Shown piece by piece: positions 9,137-18,322 of a DNA stretch of 56,941 bases. Origin of the DNA: Bdellovibrionota bacterium (GTDB lineage Bacteria; Bdellovibrionota; Bdellovibrionia; Bdellovibrionales; JAMPXM01). The DNA lies in NCBI GenBank assembly GCA_963170185.1, contig CAUJGS010000066.1, positions 1 through 56,941 of the forward strand. The letters are read 5' to 3'. Both the position numbers and the translations under genes were made by a program. The notes below the pieces were generated by a model, which saw nothing but the letters and a program-made list of their open reading frames with translations, had not been told where the DNA came from and ran no database searches. Position 1 is the first letter of the stretch; each line of letters begins with the position of its first letter.

Positions 9137-9753
9137 CAGAGTTCCTCCGCCTTGCCGATGCTCAATTCTATGCTGAATCGCTGGATCTGACCCAAAGTTG
9201 GATGAGTCTCAAGCGTTGTCGCTTTTGTTTCGGGCTGTTTGAAGTATCCGTTTGAATCGAATTCCTGAAGCAGGTTTCCGAAGTCCGTGGCTGACAGCGA
9301 ATACCCGTCAATCATGACCTTGCTATCGGAAATTTTGAGGCTGCTCATCCACGACTTGTCCGAAGACATGATCGTCTGAAGCTGATCAAGTGCTTTCACC
9401 TCGCGAAGACGATTGCGCGCGATCTCGCGGATGATCTTGATCTCTTTTTGCATCTTTTCTTTCAAACGGTTTGCCTTCTCAACTCGGGGCGCCGTCGAGC
9501 CAAATGATGCTTTTTCTGTTTCCACAGCAGAGACTCTTTGTTGCAACACAGTCTGCTCGTCTTTAAGAGCATTGAGACGAATTTTCTCCCATAAAAAGAG
9601 CATAATCGGAAAAAGCAGGACCACTGCGCCTTTGATGGCCGCCTGACGACGGACATCAACCGAGACAATCTCGCCTCCGGTGGACGCGGATGTTCCGATG
9701 TTGGTTCCAACACCGGCTACTCCCATTGTTCTCAGCAGGTTTATCCGAATCAT
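9136..9753 (-). CDS. pilN: Type IV pilus assembly protein PilN
   Basis: A 205-aa inner-membrane protein that starts MIRINLLR, the conserved PilN N-terminus that binds the groove of PilM. A membrane segment (about 36-55, GAVVLLFPIMLFLWEKI), a coiled coil (about 58-115) and a ferredoxin-like periplasmic domain follow. Overlaps pilM by 4 nt. An insert of Gly/Ser/Thr between the PilM-binding motif and the membrane segment (about 12-30) is longer than usual. Confidence 0.94.
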   Translation of the reverse strand: MIRINLLRTMGVAGVGTNIGTSASTGGEIVSVDVRRQAAIKGAVVLLFPIMLFLWEKIRLNALKDEQTVLQQRVSAVETEKASFGSTAPRVEKANRLKEKMQKEIKIIREIARNRLREVKALDQLQTIMSSDKSWMSSLKISDSKVMIDGYSLSATDFGNLLQEFDSNGYFKQPETKATTLETHPTLGQIQRFSIELSIGKAEEL

Positions 9754-10805
9754 ACTTCTTTCATATCCCGCATCGCGAGACCAATAGCCACCGGACTAAT
9801 CGATTGAATCTGCTGAATATAGTCCGACGTCAGAGCTTTTTCGTCGTAAGTCACTTGCTGGAAAGGGTTCAAAACCTCAAACGCAACGCCGATCGCAGAC
9901 GATATCTCTTCAACCAGCTTAGGAATAAAAATACTACCGCCCGTGACATATATCCGATTGACCCGGCCGCCACCGCCCGTCGCGATGAAGAATTCAAAGG
10001 CGTTTCGAATTTCATCGACAACTTGCTCAGTCGTGGAGGAAATCACGGAGTTCACCTCAGGCGGGACCTCTTGACCAACAGAGGCACTGATTTTCAGCGA
10101 TTCGGCTTCCGGAATGGAGACCCCCATCGCCTTGTGAAGCTCGTTGGTATAGGTCGAACCCCCAACCATCGAATCGCGACTAAAGATCACTTCGCCTTTT
10201 TCAACAATGACGAGATTCGTAACGCCCGCGCCGATATTGAGAATCGCAGTGAGGCCTTCAGGCTTTCCGTAATTGGCTTCAAAGCAATTCGCCAAGGCAA
10301 ATCCCGAGACATCCAAGATCGAACATTTCAAATTTGCTGACTCGACGGTCTCAATGAAGCGAAACACAAATTCCTGTTTGGCACCGACGAGGATGATATC
10401 GAGGTTGTCCGCGGGGTTTCGGTTCTCTTTGCCGATAATATGGTAGTCGATCGCGGCTTCCGAAATATCAAACGGGATATACTGCTCGGCCTCCCACTTG
10501 ATCGCCTCCGCAATGAGGTTTTCCTCGATAGGAGCCATCGAGATTCTTTTTACGATCACACCGTTGCCAAAGATTCCCGTCGAAACGTTTTTGCGTTTGC
10601 ACTTTACCGAAGAAACCAGAGTTTTTAGTGTCTCCGCCACACTCTGCGGTTCCAGGATCTCACCGTCCTTGACCCAACCTTGGTTGAGCGTCACGACGCC
10701 AAACTTTTTCAGCTCCCACCCTTTGCGGCCGCCATCCATCTCGGCCAGCTTGATACTGCTGGTGCCGATATCGACTGCTACAATTTTTTTCCCGCCAAAG
10801 AACAT
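9750..10805 (-). CDS. pilM: Type IV pilus actin-like ATPase PilM
   Basis: A cytoplasmic, actin-fold protein (351 aa) that binds PilN and connects the pilus motor to the alignment complex. The phosphate-1 motif VAVDIGTSSIKLAEM is at 9-23, ILNIGAGVTNLVIVEKG holds the second phosphate loop and YVTGGSIFIPKL the adenosine motif. The start at 10805 has AAGGTGG 4 nt upstream. It is the first gene after the promoter at 10840-10869 and overlaps pilN. Confidence 0.96.
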   Translation of the reverse strand: MFFGGKKIVAVDIGTSSIKLAEMDGGRKGWELKKFGVVTLNQGWVKDGEILEPQSVAETLKTLVSSVKCKRKNVSTGIFGNGVIVKRISMAPIEENLIAEAIKWEAEQYIPFDISEAAIDYHIIGKENRNPADNLDIILVGAKQEFVFRFIETVESANLKCSILDVSGFALANCFEANYGKPEGLTAILNIGAGVTNLVIVEKGEVIFSRDSMVGGSTYTNELHKAMGVSIPEAESLKISASVGQEVPPEVNSVISSTTEQVVDEIRNAFEFFIATGGGGRVNRIYVTGGSIFIPKLVEEISSAIGVAFEVLNPFQQVTYDEKALTSDYIQQIQSISPVAIGLAMRDMKEV

Positions 10806-10839
10806 GGAACCACCTTAAGACTAGACCAGTCCTGGATAA

Positions 10840-10869
10840 ATTAGACCGAAAGCAGGGACCCCGTGTCAA
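10840..10869 (-). promoter_or_regulatory. Sigma-70 promoter of pilMNOPQ
   Basis: Minus strand TTGACA (10869-10864), an 18-bp spacer and TCTAAT (10845-10840): a perfect -35 and a five-of-six -10. The start site would be near 10833, giving a 28-nt leader with a good ribosome-binding site before pilM. It lies in the 117-bp gap between pilD and pilM, so the pilMNOPQ genes can be transcribed apart from the upstream pilD unit. Confidence 0.75.
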
Positions 10870-10922
10870 ACCAGCGTTGCAGGAAGCCCACGGAAAACTC
10901 AGGACCTAGACCAAGGGGGAGA

Positions 10923-11777
10923 TCAGAGTTGATGAAGTTCGAGGTACCACTCGATAAGTCGCTGCCCGTCCGCCAGGAGATAAACGAGTGCTGCGCCCGC
11001 CAAAAAAGGCCCGAACGGAATCGCAAATGTGCCCACTCCCTCTTCCGCGTCGGCGCTTGCGGGGCTTTCGGCGCCAGTATCCGTGGCCAGGGAAGGCTTC
11101 CGCCTTGATGCCCACAGCATCGTCGCGACCCCGACCACGCTGCCAAAAAGGCTTGCGACCAAAATCACGAAGGGTACCGACTGCCAACCGAGCACGGCCC
11201 CGATCCAGGCAAGCAGCTTGATATCTCCGCCCCCCATACCCTCTCGTTTGCGAATCACGGCATAGAGATAGGCGATGGCCCAAAGAAAGCCGCCGCCCAA
11301 AAGCACTCCATAAAGAGCCGGAAGGAACTGACGTTCCGGATTCAAGACGGCTCCCAGGAGACCAATGACGATGCCGGGCAAAGTAAACTTGTCTGGTAGA
11401 ATCATGTGATCAAGGTCAATGAAGCTGACTGTCACCAGACCGAAAATAAAAATCAGGGCCTCAAGCAGCGTCCATGACCAACCAAACCGATACAAGGCCG
11501 CCGCAAAGAGCGCACTCATGAGAATCTCAACAGCCGGGTAACGAAAAGAGTACGGCGTCTTACAGTTGGCGCATTTTCCACCAAGCCAAAACCAACCCAA
11601 GATCGGGAAATTGTGGCGAAACTTAATCGGCGTTTTGCAGCTCCAGCAGAAGCTTCCGGGGCGAACCACGCTCAAACCCGCCGGCAGACGAAAGATCACG
11701 ACATTGGCGAAGCTTCCCAAACAAGCACCCAAGACGACGACGTATACCCATAAGACCCATTCCGGTGACTCAAACAA
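10923..11777 (-). CDS. pilD: Prepilin peptidase PilD (A24 family)
   Basis: An inner-membrane aspartyl protease (284 aa) that cleaves and N-methylates type IV prepilins. The N-terminal part has ACLGSFANVVIFRLP and two CxxC pairs (CWSCKTP near 42, CANCKTP near 67) expected to bind zinc. Catalytic aspartates sit in FIDLDHMILPD and in GMGGGDIKLLAWIGA (the GxGD motif). About eight membrane segments are seen. It overlaps the preceding ABC permease gene by 8 nt and is the last gene of the pilH-pilI-pilD unit. Confidence 0.95.
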   Translation of the reverse strand: MFESPEWVLWVYVVVLGACLGSFANVVIFRLPAGLSVVRPGSFCWSCKTPIKFRHNFPILGWFWLGGKCANCKTPYSFRYPAVEILMSALFAAALYRFGWSWTLLEALIFIFGLVTVSFIDLDHMILPDKFTLPGIVIGLLGAVLNPERQFLPALYGVLLGGGFLWAIAYLYAVIRKREGMGGGDIKLLAWIGAVLGWQSVPFVILVASLFGSVVGVATMLWASRRKPSLATDTGAESPASADAEEGVGTFAIPFGPFLAGAALVYLLADGQRLIEWYLELHQL

Positions 11778-12537
11778 AGTCGCGTCTCCTGAAAATCAAA
11801 ACCGTGAGCGCAATAAGAATCAAAACCCAACCCGTCGACGCCCCAACCGCTGCAACGATCTGCCCCGATGGGATATCGATGGCGTAAACAGGAGCCGAAC
11901 GCCAGTTAAAGGCCTCAAGATCGGGCACCAAATACGTGATCGCGGTCCCGCCAATTTTAAAGAAATCGCTTTCCGATTTCTTGATGAAGAAATGAAGCGA
12001 CTCCACCCAATGCCCCAACAAAAACACCGCGATCGTGTACACGACCGTCATCATCGGCCGGGCGAAAGAGCCGAAAAACAGAGCCAGTGCCAACAAGACC
12101 GCCGCCTCAAGCCAAACTCCAAAGACCGCCGTGAGATAATGCGGAGTAAATTTAAAGCCCAGGAATAAAAGGAAGGCCGAGAGAATAAGAGCCAGCCCCG
12201 TGGCGACGACCGCAAGAACTGCCGTCAAGCCCAGTGACTTCCCGAGAATGAACTGTGCTCGCGAGATTGGCCTCGCCAGCAGCGTCAAGATCGTCTGCTT
12301 GTCGATCTCTTTGGAAACCAATGTGCTGCCGACAAAAACCGCAAGAACAACGACCGCGATATGAATTCCCGTGAACCCGAAGTTCGCCGAGAGTCGAATG
12401 TTCTCGTCAAACGACAACTGCCCTAATGCGAGCGACAAAAAGAGCAGCATGATCGCAAATACGATCAATCCGTAAAGAATGCGGTCACGGATGACTTCGC
12501 GAAATGTATTGCCGGCGATTACGAGGACGGATCTCAT
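11770..12537 (-). CDS. ABC-2 type permease, PilI-like
   Basis: A 255-aa membrane protein with about six membrane segments (first near 25-43), of the ABC-2 export permease type. The motif STLVSKEIDKQTILTLLARP is typical of this group. It overlaps the ATPase gene by 4 nt and pilD by 8 nt. In Myxococcus xanthus the genes pilG-pilH-pilI-pilD-pilM-N-O-P-Q occur in this order and pilI encodes the permease needed for pilus formation. The assignment here is by family plus position, so no symbol is given as certain. Confidence 0.8.
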   Translation of the reverse strand: MRSVLVIAGNTFREVIRDRILYGLIVFAIMLLFLSLALGQLSFDENIRLSANFGFTGIHIAVVVLAVFVGSTLVSKEIDKQTILTLLARPISRAQFILGKSLGLTAVLAVVATGLALILSAFLLFLGFKFTPHYLTAVFGVWLEAAVLLALALFFGSFARPMMTVVYTIAVFLLGHWVESLHFFIKKSESDFFKIGGTAITYLVPDLEAFNWRSAPVYAIDIPSGQIVAAVGASTGWVLILIALTVLIFRRRDFV

Positions 12538-13469
12538 GGCTGCGCCTCCGGAGATTGCTTTTTATCGAAAGCCATTTTCACAAAAATCTCTTCCAACGAA
12601 ACTCGCTGCGGACTGACTTCGACAATCGACCCACCGGATGCGCGAATTTTGTCGATACACGTCTGCATCTCCGCGATATCCGCAACAGTCTGGGCCTCTG
12701 AAACACCGCCCGGACGCGCCTGATGAACGACTCTCCAACTAGACGCCATTTGATTCATCAAAGCATCCGTTCGCCCGTGATAAATCAGTTCGCCTTTTTT
12801 TAGAATCACGAGGTGCTCGCAGAGCGTCTCGGCGTCGGGCAGCAAGTGACTCGAGAAAAACACGGCGGTCCCCTGGTTTGCGACCTCGCGAATGATCTCT
12901 CTCACTTCATGGCGACCGTCGGGGTCAAGCCCGGTCATCGGTTCATCCAAGATAATAAACTCCGGTCGATGAATGAGAGCCTGAGCGATCCCAATTCTCT
13001 GCAGCATCCCTTTAGAATACCCCCTCAAAGGGCGATCGCCGGCATGCGAGAGGCCCACTCGCTCCAAAAGCTGGGTGATTCTACTTGAAAGCTCATGCCG
13101 GGCGACACGGCCTGAAATAGAAGCATAGAACTTCAGGAACTCTCGGCCCGTGAGATAGTCGTAAAAATAAGGGCGCTCCGGCAAAAAGCCGATCTTGGCC
13201 TTGGCTTCGTTGCTAAGGCCTTTTTTTCCGAAGTAAACCACCTCACCCGCATCGGCGAATGCTAGCTCGAGCAAACATTTGATCGTCGTGGTTTTCCCGG
13301 CGCCATTTGCTCCCAAAAAACCGGTGATCGTGCCCGGTTCAATTTCGAAACTGATGCCCTTTAGAGCCTCGAGTTTTTTTCGGGTCAATGGGTTGCGATA
13401 CGACTTCCTCAAGCCCACGACTTCCAAGACTGGTGACGAACTCGAAGCTGAAGTCGGTTTTGAACTCAT
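12534..13469 (-). CDS. ABC transporter ATP-binding protein, PilH-like
   Basis: A 311-aa ABC ATPase. Walker A GANGAGKTTT lies near 53-62, the signature region is LRGYSKGMLQRIGIAQAL (YSKGM in place of LSGGQ), and Walker B FIILDEPMTGLDP is followed by the switch His in FFSSHLLPDAE. The type is that of export ATPases paired with ABC-2 permeases. Start at 13469 overlaps the PhnD-like gene by 4 nt. By position it corresponds to PilH of M. xanthus. Confidence 0.85.
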   Translation of the reverse strand: MSSKPTSASSSSPVLEVVGLRKSYRNPLTRKKLEALKGISFEIEPGTITGFLGANGAGKTTTIKCLLELAFADAGEVVYFGKKGLSNEAKAKIGFLPERPYFYDYLTGREFLKFYASISGRVARHELSSRITQLLERVGLSHAGDRPLRGYSKGMLQRIGIAQALIHRPEFIILDEPMTGLDPDGRHEVREIIREVANQGTAVFFSSHLLPDAETLCEHLVILKKGELIYHGRTDALMNQMASSWRVVHQARPGGVSEAQTVADIAEMQTCIDKIRASGGSIVEVSPQRVSLEEIFVKMAFDKKQSPEAQP

Positions 13470-14395
13470 AGATCTTCTCCTGGAAGCGAGATATTTTTCA
13501 GTTCTCGCTGCATCTCGCGAACGGGCTCATATTGTTGAGATGTGGCCGTCATCAACGATTTCACACCTAACAAACGACGAAAGTTCTCTCCGACTTTGGC
13601 GTCATCGTTGAGCTCGATCAAACCAAACATAAAGTCGTGCGTAAGCTTCGGTTGAGTTTCGTAGAAGTCCGATCTCACGCATAGCGGATCATTCGGAATC
13701 GCCGAACTCGCCCATAAAACTCGAACATCCTTCAAAAGACCTCCGTGCTGCGTCCACGCGGAATCTTTTCCTTTGGCATCGTTGGAAAAAATCGCGATTG
13801 CATCCACCGCCCCAGTTTTAAGTGCGTGAACGGACTGATTGTGGCTACCGGTATAGATAACGGCTTTGAAGTCTGTCGGGACTTTCAGTTTCGCCCGGCT
13901 AAGAGCCATGATCGGATACATCGCACCCGAGCCAGACTTCTGATCAACAAGACCAATCCGCTTTCCTTTAAGGTCCGAAATTTTACGAATGCCGGAGTCC
14001 GCGCGTACAAGCAGCACGCTGTAATAGAACCCTTTGTCCCACACCTTCTTTAGCAAAACCTTGAGGTCCACCTTGGATTCCGCTTCGACATAAGAAAGCG
14101 CACTAAGAAAAGCGAAGTCGACTTCCCGCTTGGCGACCTTATCAATTAAGTCGCTGTAGCTAGAACCGACATAAGGTACAACTCGAATCCCTGTTTTGGA
14201 TTCGATCAGCTTGGCGAGTTCATCGGAACTCTTTTGCAACTCTATTTTGCCATCGCCCGGAATGAATCCGAGCCGGATCATTGGTGCAAGCCCAGTAGAA
14301 CGTGCCGTCTGAGCCTGAGCTTGGCTCACCATCGAAAGCAGTCCGATGCTCCAGCAGCAGACCGCCACACTAAAGATAACATTCCGTATTTTCAT
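13466..14395 (-). CDS. PhnD-family solute-binding protein in the pilG position
   Basis: The product (about 309 aa) has a cleavable signal peptide (SVAVCCWSIGLLSMVSQAQA). It shows a phosphonate/phosphite-type binding-protein fold: LGFIPGDGKIELQKSSDELA, VDFAFLSALSYVEAE, LKGKRIGLVDQKSGSGAMYP. Such proteins normally serve PhnCE-type importers, yet here the adjacent ATPase and permease are export type. The start is taken at ATG 14395 (GGTGGG 7 nt upstream); ATG 14410 is also in frame. It overlaps the ATPase gene by 4 nt. In M. xanthus this slot is held by pilG; whether this protein is its counterpart is uncertain. Confidence 0.8.
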   Translation of the reverse strand: MKIRNVIFSVAVCCWSIGLLSMVSQAQAQTARSTGLAPMIRLGFIPGDGKIELQKSSDELAKLIESKTGIRVVPYVGSSYSDLIDKVAKREVDFAFLSALSYVEAESKVDLKVLLKKVWDKGFYYSVLLVRADSGIRKISDLKGKRIGLVDQKSGSGAMYPIMALSRAKLKVPTDFKAVIYTGSHNQSVHALKTGAVDAIAIFSNDAKGKDSAWTQHGGLLKDVRVLWASSAIPNDPLCVRSDFYETQPKLTHDFMFGLIELNDDAKVGENFRRLLGVKSLMTATSQQYEPVREMQRELKNISLPGEDL

Positions 14396-14420
14396 ATAAG
14401 CGCCCACCATGGCGCTTATA
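14395..14420. repeat. Perfect 10-bp inverted repeat between carB and the PhnD-like gene
   Basis: TATAAGCGCC (14395-14404), a 6-nt loop, GGCGCTTATA (14411-14420). It fills nearly the whole gap between the carB stop and the chosen ATG. On the mRNA the hairpin would overlap the likely ribosome-binding site (GGTGGG) and touch the start codon. No T-run follows, so it is not a simple terminator; a translational switch or operator is possible. Confidence 0.6.
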
Positions 14421-14422
14421 GG

Positions 14423-17400
14423 CTAAATCATTTTATCTTGAGCGAGAACTGTAAATTCCCTCGACCGGTGCTTCTTCAGCGCAGTCAACAACGCCTCGGC
14501 GGCATGACTTTCGGTGATACAAGGAATCGAAAAGTCGATGCAGCTTCGACGGATATCAAAGCTCGCCTCGACCGCTCTCCGGCCCGAAGTCGTGTTGACG
14601 ACAAGCGCGACCTGCCCTGAGCGAATCCGATCCACGCAGTTGGGTCGGCCTTCGTGGACCTTCTTCACTGGAACGCAGTCGATTCCCTCATTGAAGAGGA
14701 ACTTGGCGGTGCCCGACGTTGCAGAAAGACGATACCCCATCCCGACCAAAGAACGGGCCAAGCCCAACATGAGCTCTTTGTCTTGGTCTCTCAGAGAGAG
14801 AAACACCTCACCCGTGGGCGGAATATTGATGTGGCTTGCGATCGATGCTTTCAACAGGGCTTCGGCGTAGTCTCCACCTCGTCCCATGCTCTCGCCCGTC
14901 GACTTCATCTCTGGGCCCAGAATCGAGTCCGATTCTGGGAACTTCTTAAACGGAAACACAACACCCTTCACGCTGACATGAGGGCCCGAGTCCCATTGAT
15001 ATTTCGTCGGCTGAACTTCCATTGCACGCTTGCCTAAGCTCGCAAGAACTCCGAGATCGATCATCGGAATTCGTGTCGCTTTGCTGACAAACGGCACCGA
15101 ACGTGAACTTCTCGGATTCGCCTCGAGAATGAAGACCTGGTCGTCTTTGACCGCCAGCTGGAGATTGAGATGCCCGATCGTCCCGATGCGCTCGGCAAGC
15201 TGCCGCGAAATCTCTTCGATCATCTCACATGTCGAACTCTTGAGTCGCTGCGGCGGGAGTACGCCCATCGAATCGCCCGAGTGCACCCCGGCGGCTTCGA
15301 TATGCTCCACGATCCCACCAATCACCGTCCAATCTGAGCCACGCACAAGATCGACATCGACCTCAAGCGCACCTTCGAGGAACTGATCCATCAGGCATGG
15401 TTCTTCCGGCGAGATGTAGTCACCATGTCGACCAAAGTAGCTGTCGAGTTCATCTTCATTCTCGACCACTTCCATTCGACGACCGCCAAGAACATAGCTC
15501 GGACGACAAATGATCGGATAACCGATGCGTCGGGCGATTTCGCGAGACTCCTCGAGATCACCAGCCATGCCGGATGAAGGAATACGAATCGCTGGAAGCT
15601 TCACGCCAAGCTCCAAGCAGATCTTGGCGAAACGTCCACGATCTTCCGCAAGATCGATCGCCTCAAGCGAAGACCCCAGAAGCTTGTGACCGGCCTCGAC
15701 AAGGCGCTTAGCCAAATTGATCGGCGTTTGACCGCCTAGCTGCGCGACAAAACCCTCAGGCTTCAGACGATCCAAGATCTCGATCACCGACTCTTCGGTG
15801 AGTGGCTCAAAGTAGAGTTCGTCGCTCGTATCGTAGTCTGTCGAAACCGTCTCCGGATTCGAATTGACCATCACGACGTGGCGTCCTTCTTGTTGGAAGC
15901 GCTTCACGCCGCGTACACAAGAGTAGTCAAACTCAATTCCCTGTCCGATCCGGTTTGGACCGCTCCCCAAGATCACCACCCGTGGCTTGGTTGTCGCAAC
16001 CGGTGCTGTGACCTTCGACCAATAGGTCGAGTAATAGTAAGGGGTTTCCGATCGGAACTCACCCGCGCAGGTGTCGACCTGTGAAAAGCCGGGGCGAATA
16101 CCGAGTTCGTGACGAAGTTTTCGAATATTCTGAGTGGGTACTGCTTTCAAACGAGCAATCGCCGCATCCGAAAAACCAAGACGTTTCGTTTTCAACAAAA
16201 ACTCGGCCGTCAGTTCGGCCTCAGCCACATCTTGCTCGTGTCGGACGACTTGTTCCATCTGCTCCAGGAACCATGGCGTGATGTGCGTCACTTCCGCCAC
16301 TTGCTGAACCGTCCACCCGTCACGAAATGCCTGAGCAATGTGAAACAAACGCTGGCTATTTGGGTGCGCCAGCATTTTTTCGGAGAACGTCACTGTTTGC
16401 AGTCCATCCACCCGATTCTCCAAAGAAGAAACCGCCTTCATGAGCGACTCTTTGAAGGTTCGTCCGATTCCCATGACTTCACCGACGGACTTCATCTGCG
16501 TCGTCAGCACATCTTGCGAGCCTGGGAACTTCTCGAAGGCAAATCGTGGGATTTTCGTTACGACGTAGTCCAATGCCGGTTCGTAACAAGACGGAGTGGT
16601 TTTAGTGATATCGTTGCGGATTTCCTCGAGCTGATACCCCACCGCGAGAAGGGCCGCGATTTTCGCAATCGGGAAGCCTGTCGCCTTGGAAGCCAAGGCC
16701 GACGAGCGTGAAACGCGAGGATTCATTTCAATCACCACGCGCTCGCCTGTTTGCGGGTTCACCGCAAACTGAATGTTTGCTCCGCCCGTCGCCAGCCCCA
16801 CCTCTTCGATGATCTTGCGTGCTTCATCGCGCATCGCTTGGTACTCACGATCCGTTAGAGTCTGTTGAGGCGCTACCGTGATCGAGTCGCCCGTGTGCAC
16901 GCCACATGGATCGAAGTTTTCGATCGAACAAATGATCACGAAGGTGCCCGACTTATCGCGCATCACCTCGAGCTCGAACTCTTTCCAACCAAGAATGCTC
17001 TCTTCAACCTGGACTTCGGAGGTCGGGCTCTCCTTAAGAGCCTTGGTGATCATGCGTTCATACTCGTCAGGCGTGTAGGCAACACCGCCTCCACCGCCAC
17101 CCAACGTGTAATTCGGCCGCAGAATCAACGGGTAGCCAAGCTTGTCAGCCACTTCCATCGCCTGCTGGTAAGTTCGCACCATCTCGCTTTTGGGGTAGCG
17201 CGCTCCGACCTTGTCGAGAATTTTTCGGAAGATCTCGCGATCCTCGGCCGCACGAATAACCTCTGGGTCCGCGCCAAGAAGACGCACACCGTACTTTTTC
17301 AAAACACCCTGATCCGCCAACTGTAGCGCAAGGTTCAACGCCGTCTGTCCGCCAAGAGTTGGGATCACCGCATCCGGACGCTCGCGTTCAATGATTTTTT

Positions 17401-17623
17401 CGACGAACGGAACCGTCAGCGGCTCGATATAGACCCTTGTCGAGATCTCCGGATCTGTCATGATCGTCGCCGGATTGGAGTTCACCAGGATCACCTCAAG
17501 CCCCTCACGCATCAGCGCTTTGCAAGCTTGTGTTCCCGAGTAGTCGAACTCGCAGGCCTGACCGATCACAATCGGTCCACTACCAAGAATCAGTACCTTT
17601 TTAACATCAGATAATCTTGGCAC
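14423..17623 (-). CDS. carB: Carbamoyl-phosphate synthase large subunit
   Basis: A 1066-aa enzyme making carbamoyl phosphate from ammonia (channelled from CarA), bicarbonate and two ATP, for pyrimidines and arginine. Two homologous ATP-grasp halves are clear. The first starts [23 protein letters not shown], with [16 protein letters not shown]-type and [17 protein letters not shown] motifs. The second has [20 protein letters not shown] and [18 protein letters not shown]. The C-terminal MGS-like allosteric domain runs from about 930. Length is normal. It starts directly after the stop of the unknown 232-aa gene, pointing to strong coupling. Confidence 0.98.
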   Translation of the reverse strand: MPRLSDVKKVLILGSGPIVIGQACEFDYSGTQACKALMREGLEVILVNSNPATIMTDPEISTRVYIEPLTVPFVEKIIERERPDAVIPTLGGQTALNLALQLADQGVLKKYGVRLLGADPEVIRAAEDREIFRKILDKVGARYPKSEMVRTYQQAMEVADKLGYPLILRPNYTLGGGGGGVAYTPDEYERMITKALKESPTSEVQVEESILGWKEFELEVMRDKSGTFVIICSIENFDPCGVHTGDSITVAPQQTLTDREYQAMRDEARKIIEEVGLATGGANIQFAVNPQTGERVVIEMNPRVSRSSALASKATGFPIAKIAALLAVGYQLEEIRNDITKTTPSCYEPALDYVVTKIPRFAFEKFPGSQDVLTTQMKSVGEVMGIGRTFKESLMKAVSSLENRVDGLQTVTFSEKMLAHPNSQRLFHIAQAFRDGWTVQQVAEVTHITPWFLEQMEQVVRHEQDVAEAELTAEFLLKTKRLGFSDAAIARLKAVPTQNIRKLRHELGIRPGFSQVDTCAGEFRSETPYYYSTYWSKVTAPVATTKPRVVILGSGPNRIGQGIEFDYSCVRGVKRFQQEGRHVVMVNSNPETVSTDYDTSDELYFEPLTEESVIEILDRLKPEGFVAQLGGQTPINLAKRLVEAGHKLLGSSLEAIDLAEDRGRFAKICLELGVKLPAIRIPSSGMAGDLEESREIARRIGYPIICRPSYVLGGRRMEVVENEDELDSYFGRHGDYISPEEPCLMDQFLEGALEVDVDLVRGSDWTVIGGIVEHIEAAGVHSGDSMGVLPPQRLKSSTCEMIEEISRQLAERIGTIGHLNLQLAVKDDQVFILEANPRSSRSVPFVSKATRIPMIDLGVLASLGKRAMEVQPTKYQWDSGPHVSVKGVVFPFKKFPESDSILGPEMKSTGESMGRGGDYAEALLKASIASHINIPPTGEVFLSLRDQDKELMLGLARSLVGMGYRLSATSGTAKFLFNEGIDCVPVKKVHEGRPNCVDRIRSGQVALVVNTTSGRRAVEASFDIRRSCIDFSIPCITESHAAEALLTALKKHRSREFTVLAQDKMI

Positions 17624-18322
17624 TTAGAACCTCACCTTTTTCTCGTTCGAATAAATGAATTCCAGCTTGAGGTGGCGGAACTGCTCGTACTTGTAGCGCA
17701 TCTTCATCAGACGCAGCATCAGCTCTTCGAAAGCCCTAAGGCTTTCTTCTTCGTTTTCGATCATCTGAACCTTTTCGAGCTCGGACTTGATGAAACCGCT
17801 GGCTTCCGCTGGGTGAAAGCAGAACGCGCGCGCGAAGATGAAGTCTTCGCCATAAGGAATCAGTCGCGCATCAAACACCTCACCGCGCGTGAAACCGATA
17901 TTCACTTGGGACTCGCGAATCGTGATCTCTTTTTCGATCATCAGATCTTGGACCGCGATGTCCTTGCCACGAAGACGTAGGTACTCAAATAGGCCATGCT
18001 TGGTTTCGGCCAGGCATTCAAAATAAATGCGCTCGTCAGGCGTCATCGAAAAGTCGTCGATCTCAAGGGCGAACTGAGCAGGCGTGACCGTCCGCCCCTC
18101 TAAACGGCGCGTGAAGAGGTACCAGTCCAAGAACTGCGTCATTCGCATTTCAAAATGATCCGACCTTTCGTCCATGATGCCTGCATCCTGAAAGAACTCT
18201 TTCTTCGCCGTCGCGACTTCCGCGCGCCATGCATCTGACGTGAAGTGCAGAATCAAACGGTCGATCAGCGGTTCGAAATCCACGATCTCTGGAGCGGTCG
18301 AAGGAATGGCTTCGGTGGTCAT
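17624..18322 (-). CDS. Unknown 232-aa protein encoded between carA and carB
   Basis: I do not recognise a family. It is soluble and acidic, mostly helical, with a Phe- and Glu-rich sequence and no signal peptide or membrane segment. The middle (about 90-165) has strand-like parts, VNIGFTRGEVFDARLIPYG and FIFARAFCFHPAEASG; the last 60 residues look like a long helix ending in a strand (LKLEFIYSNEKKVRF). Its ATG overlaps the carA stop (ATGA) and its stop abuts the carB start, so it is translated with the two synthase subunits. A role in regulating or assembling the synthase is plausible but only inferred. Confidence 0.8.
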   Translation of the reverse strand: MTTEAIPSTAPEIVDFEPLIDRLILHFTSDAWRAEVATAKKEFFQDAGIMDERSDHFEMRMTQFLDWYLFTRRLEGRTVTPAQFALEIDDFSMTPDERIYFECLAETKHGLFEYLRLRGKDIAVQDLMIEKEITIRESQVNIGFTRGEVFDARLIPYGEDFIFARAFCFHPAEASGFIKSELEKVQMIENEEESLRAFEELMLRLMKMRYKYEQFRHLKLEFIYSNEKKVRF

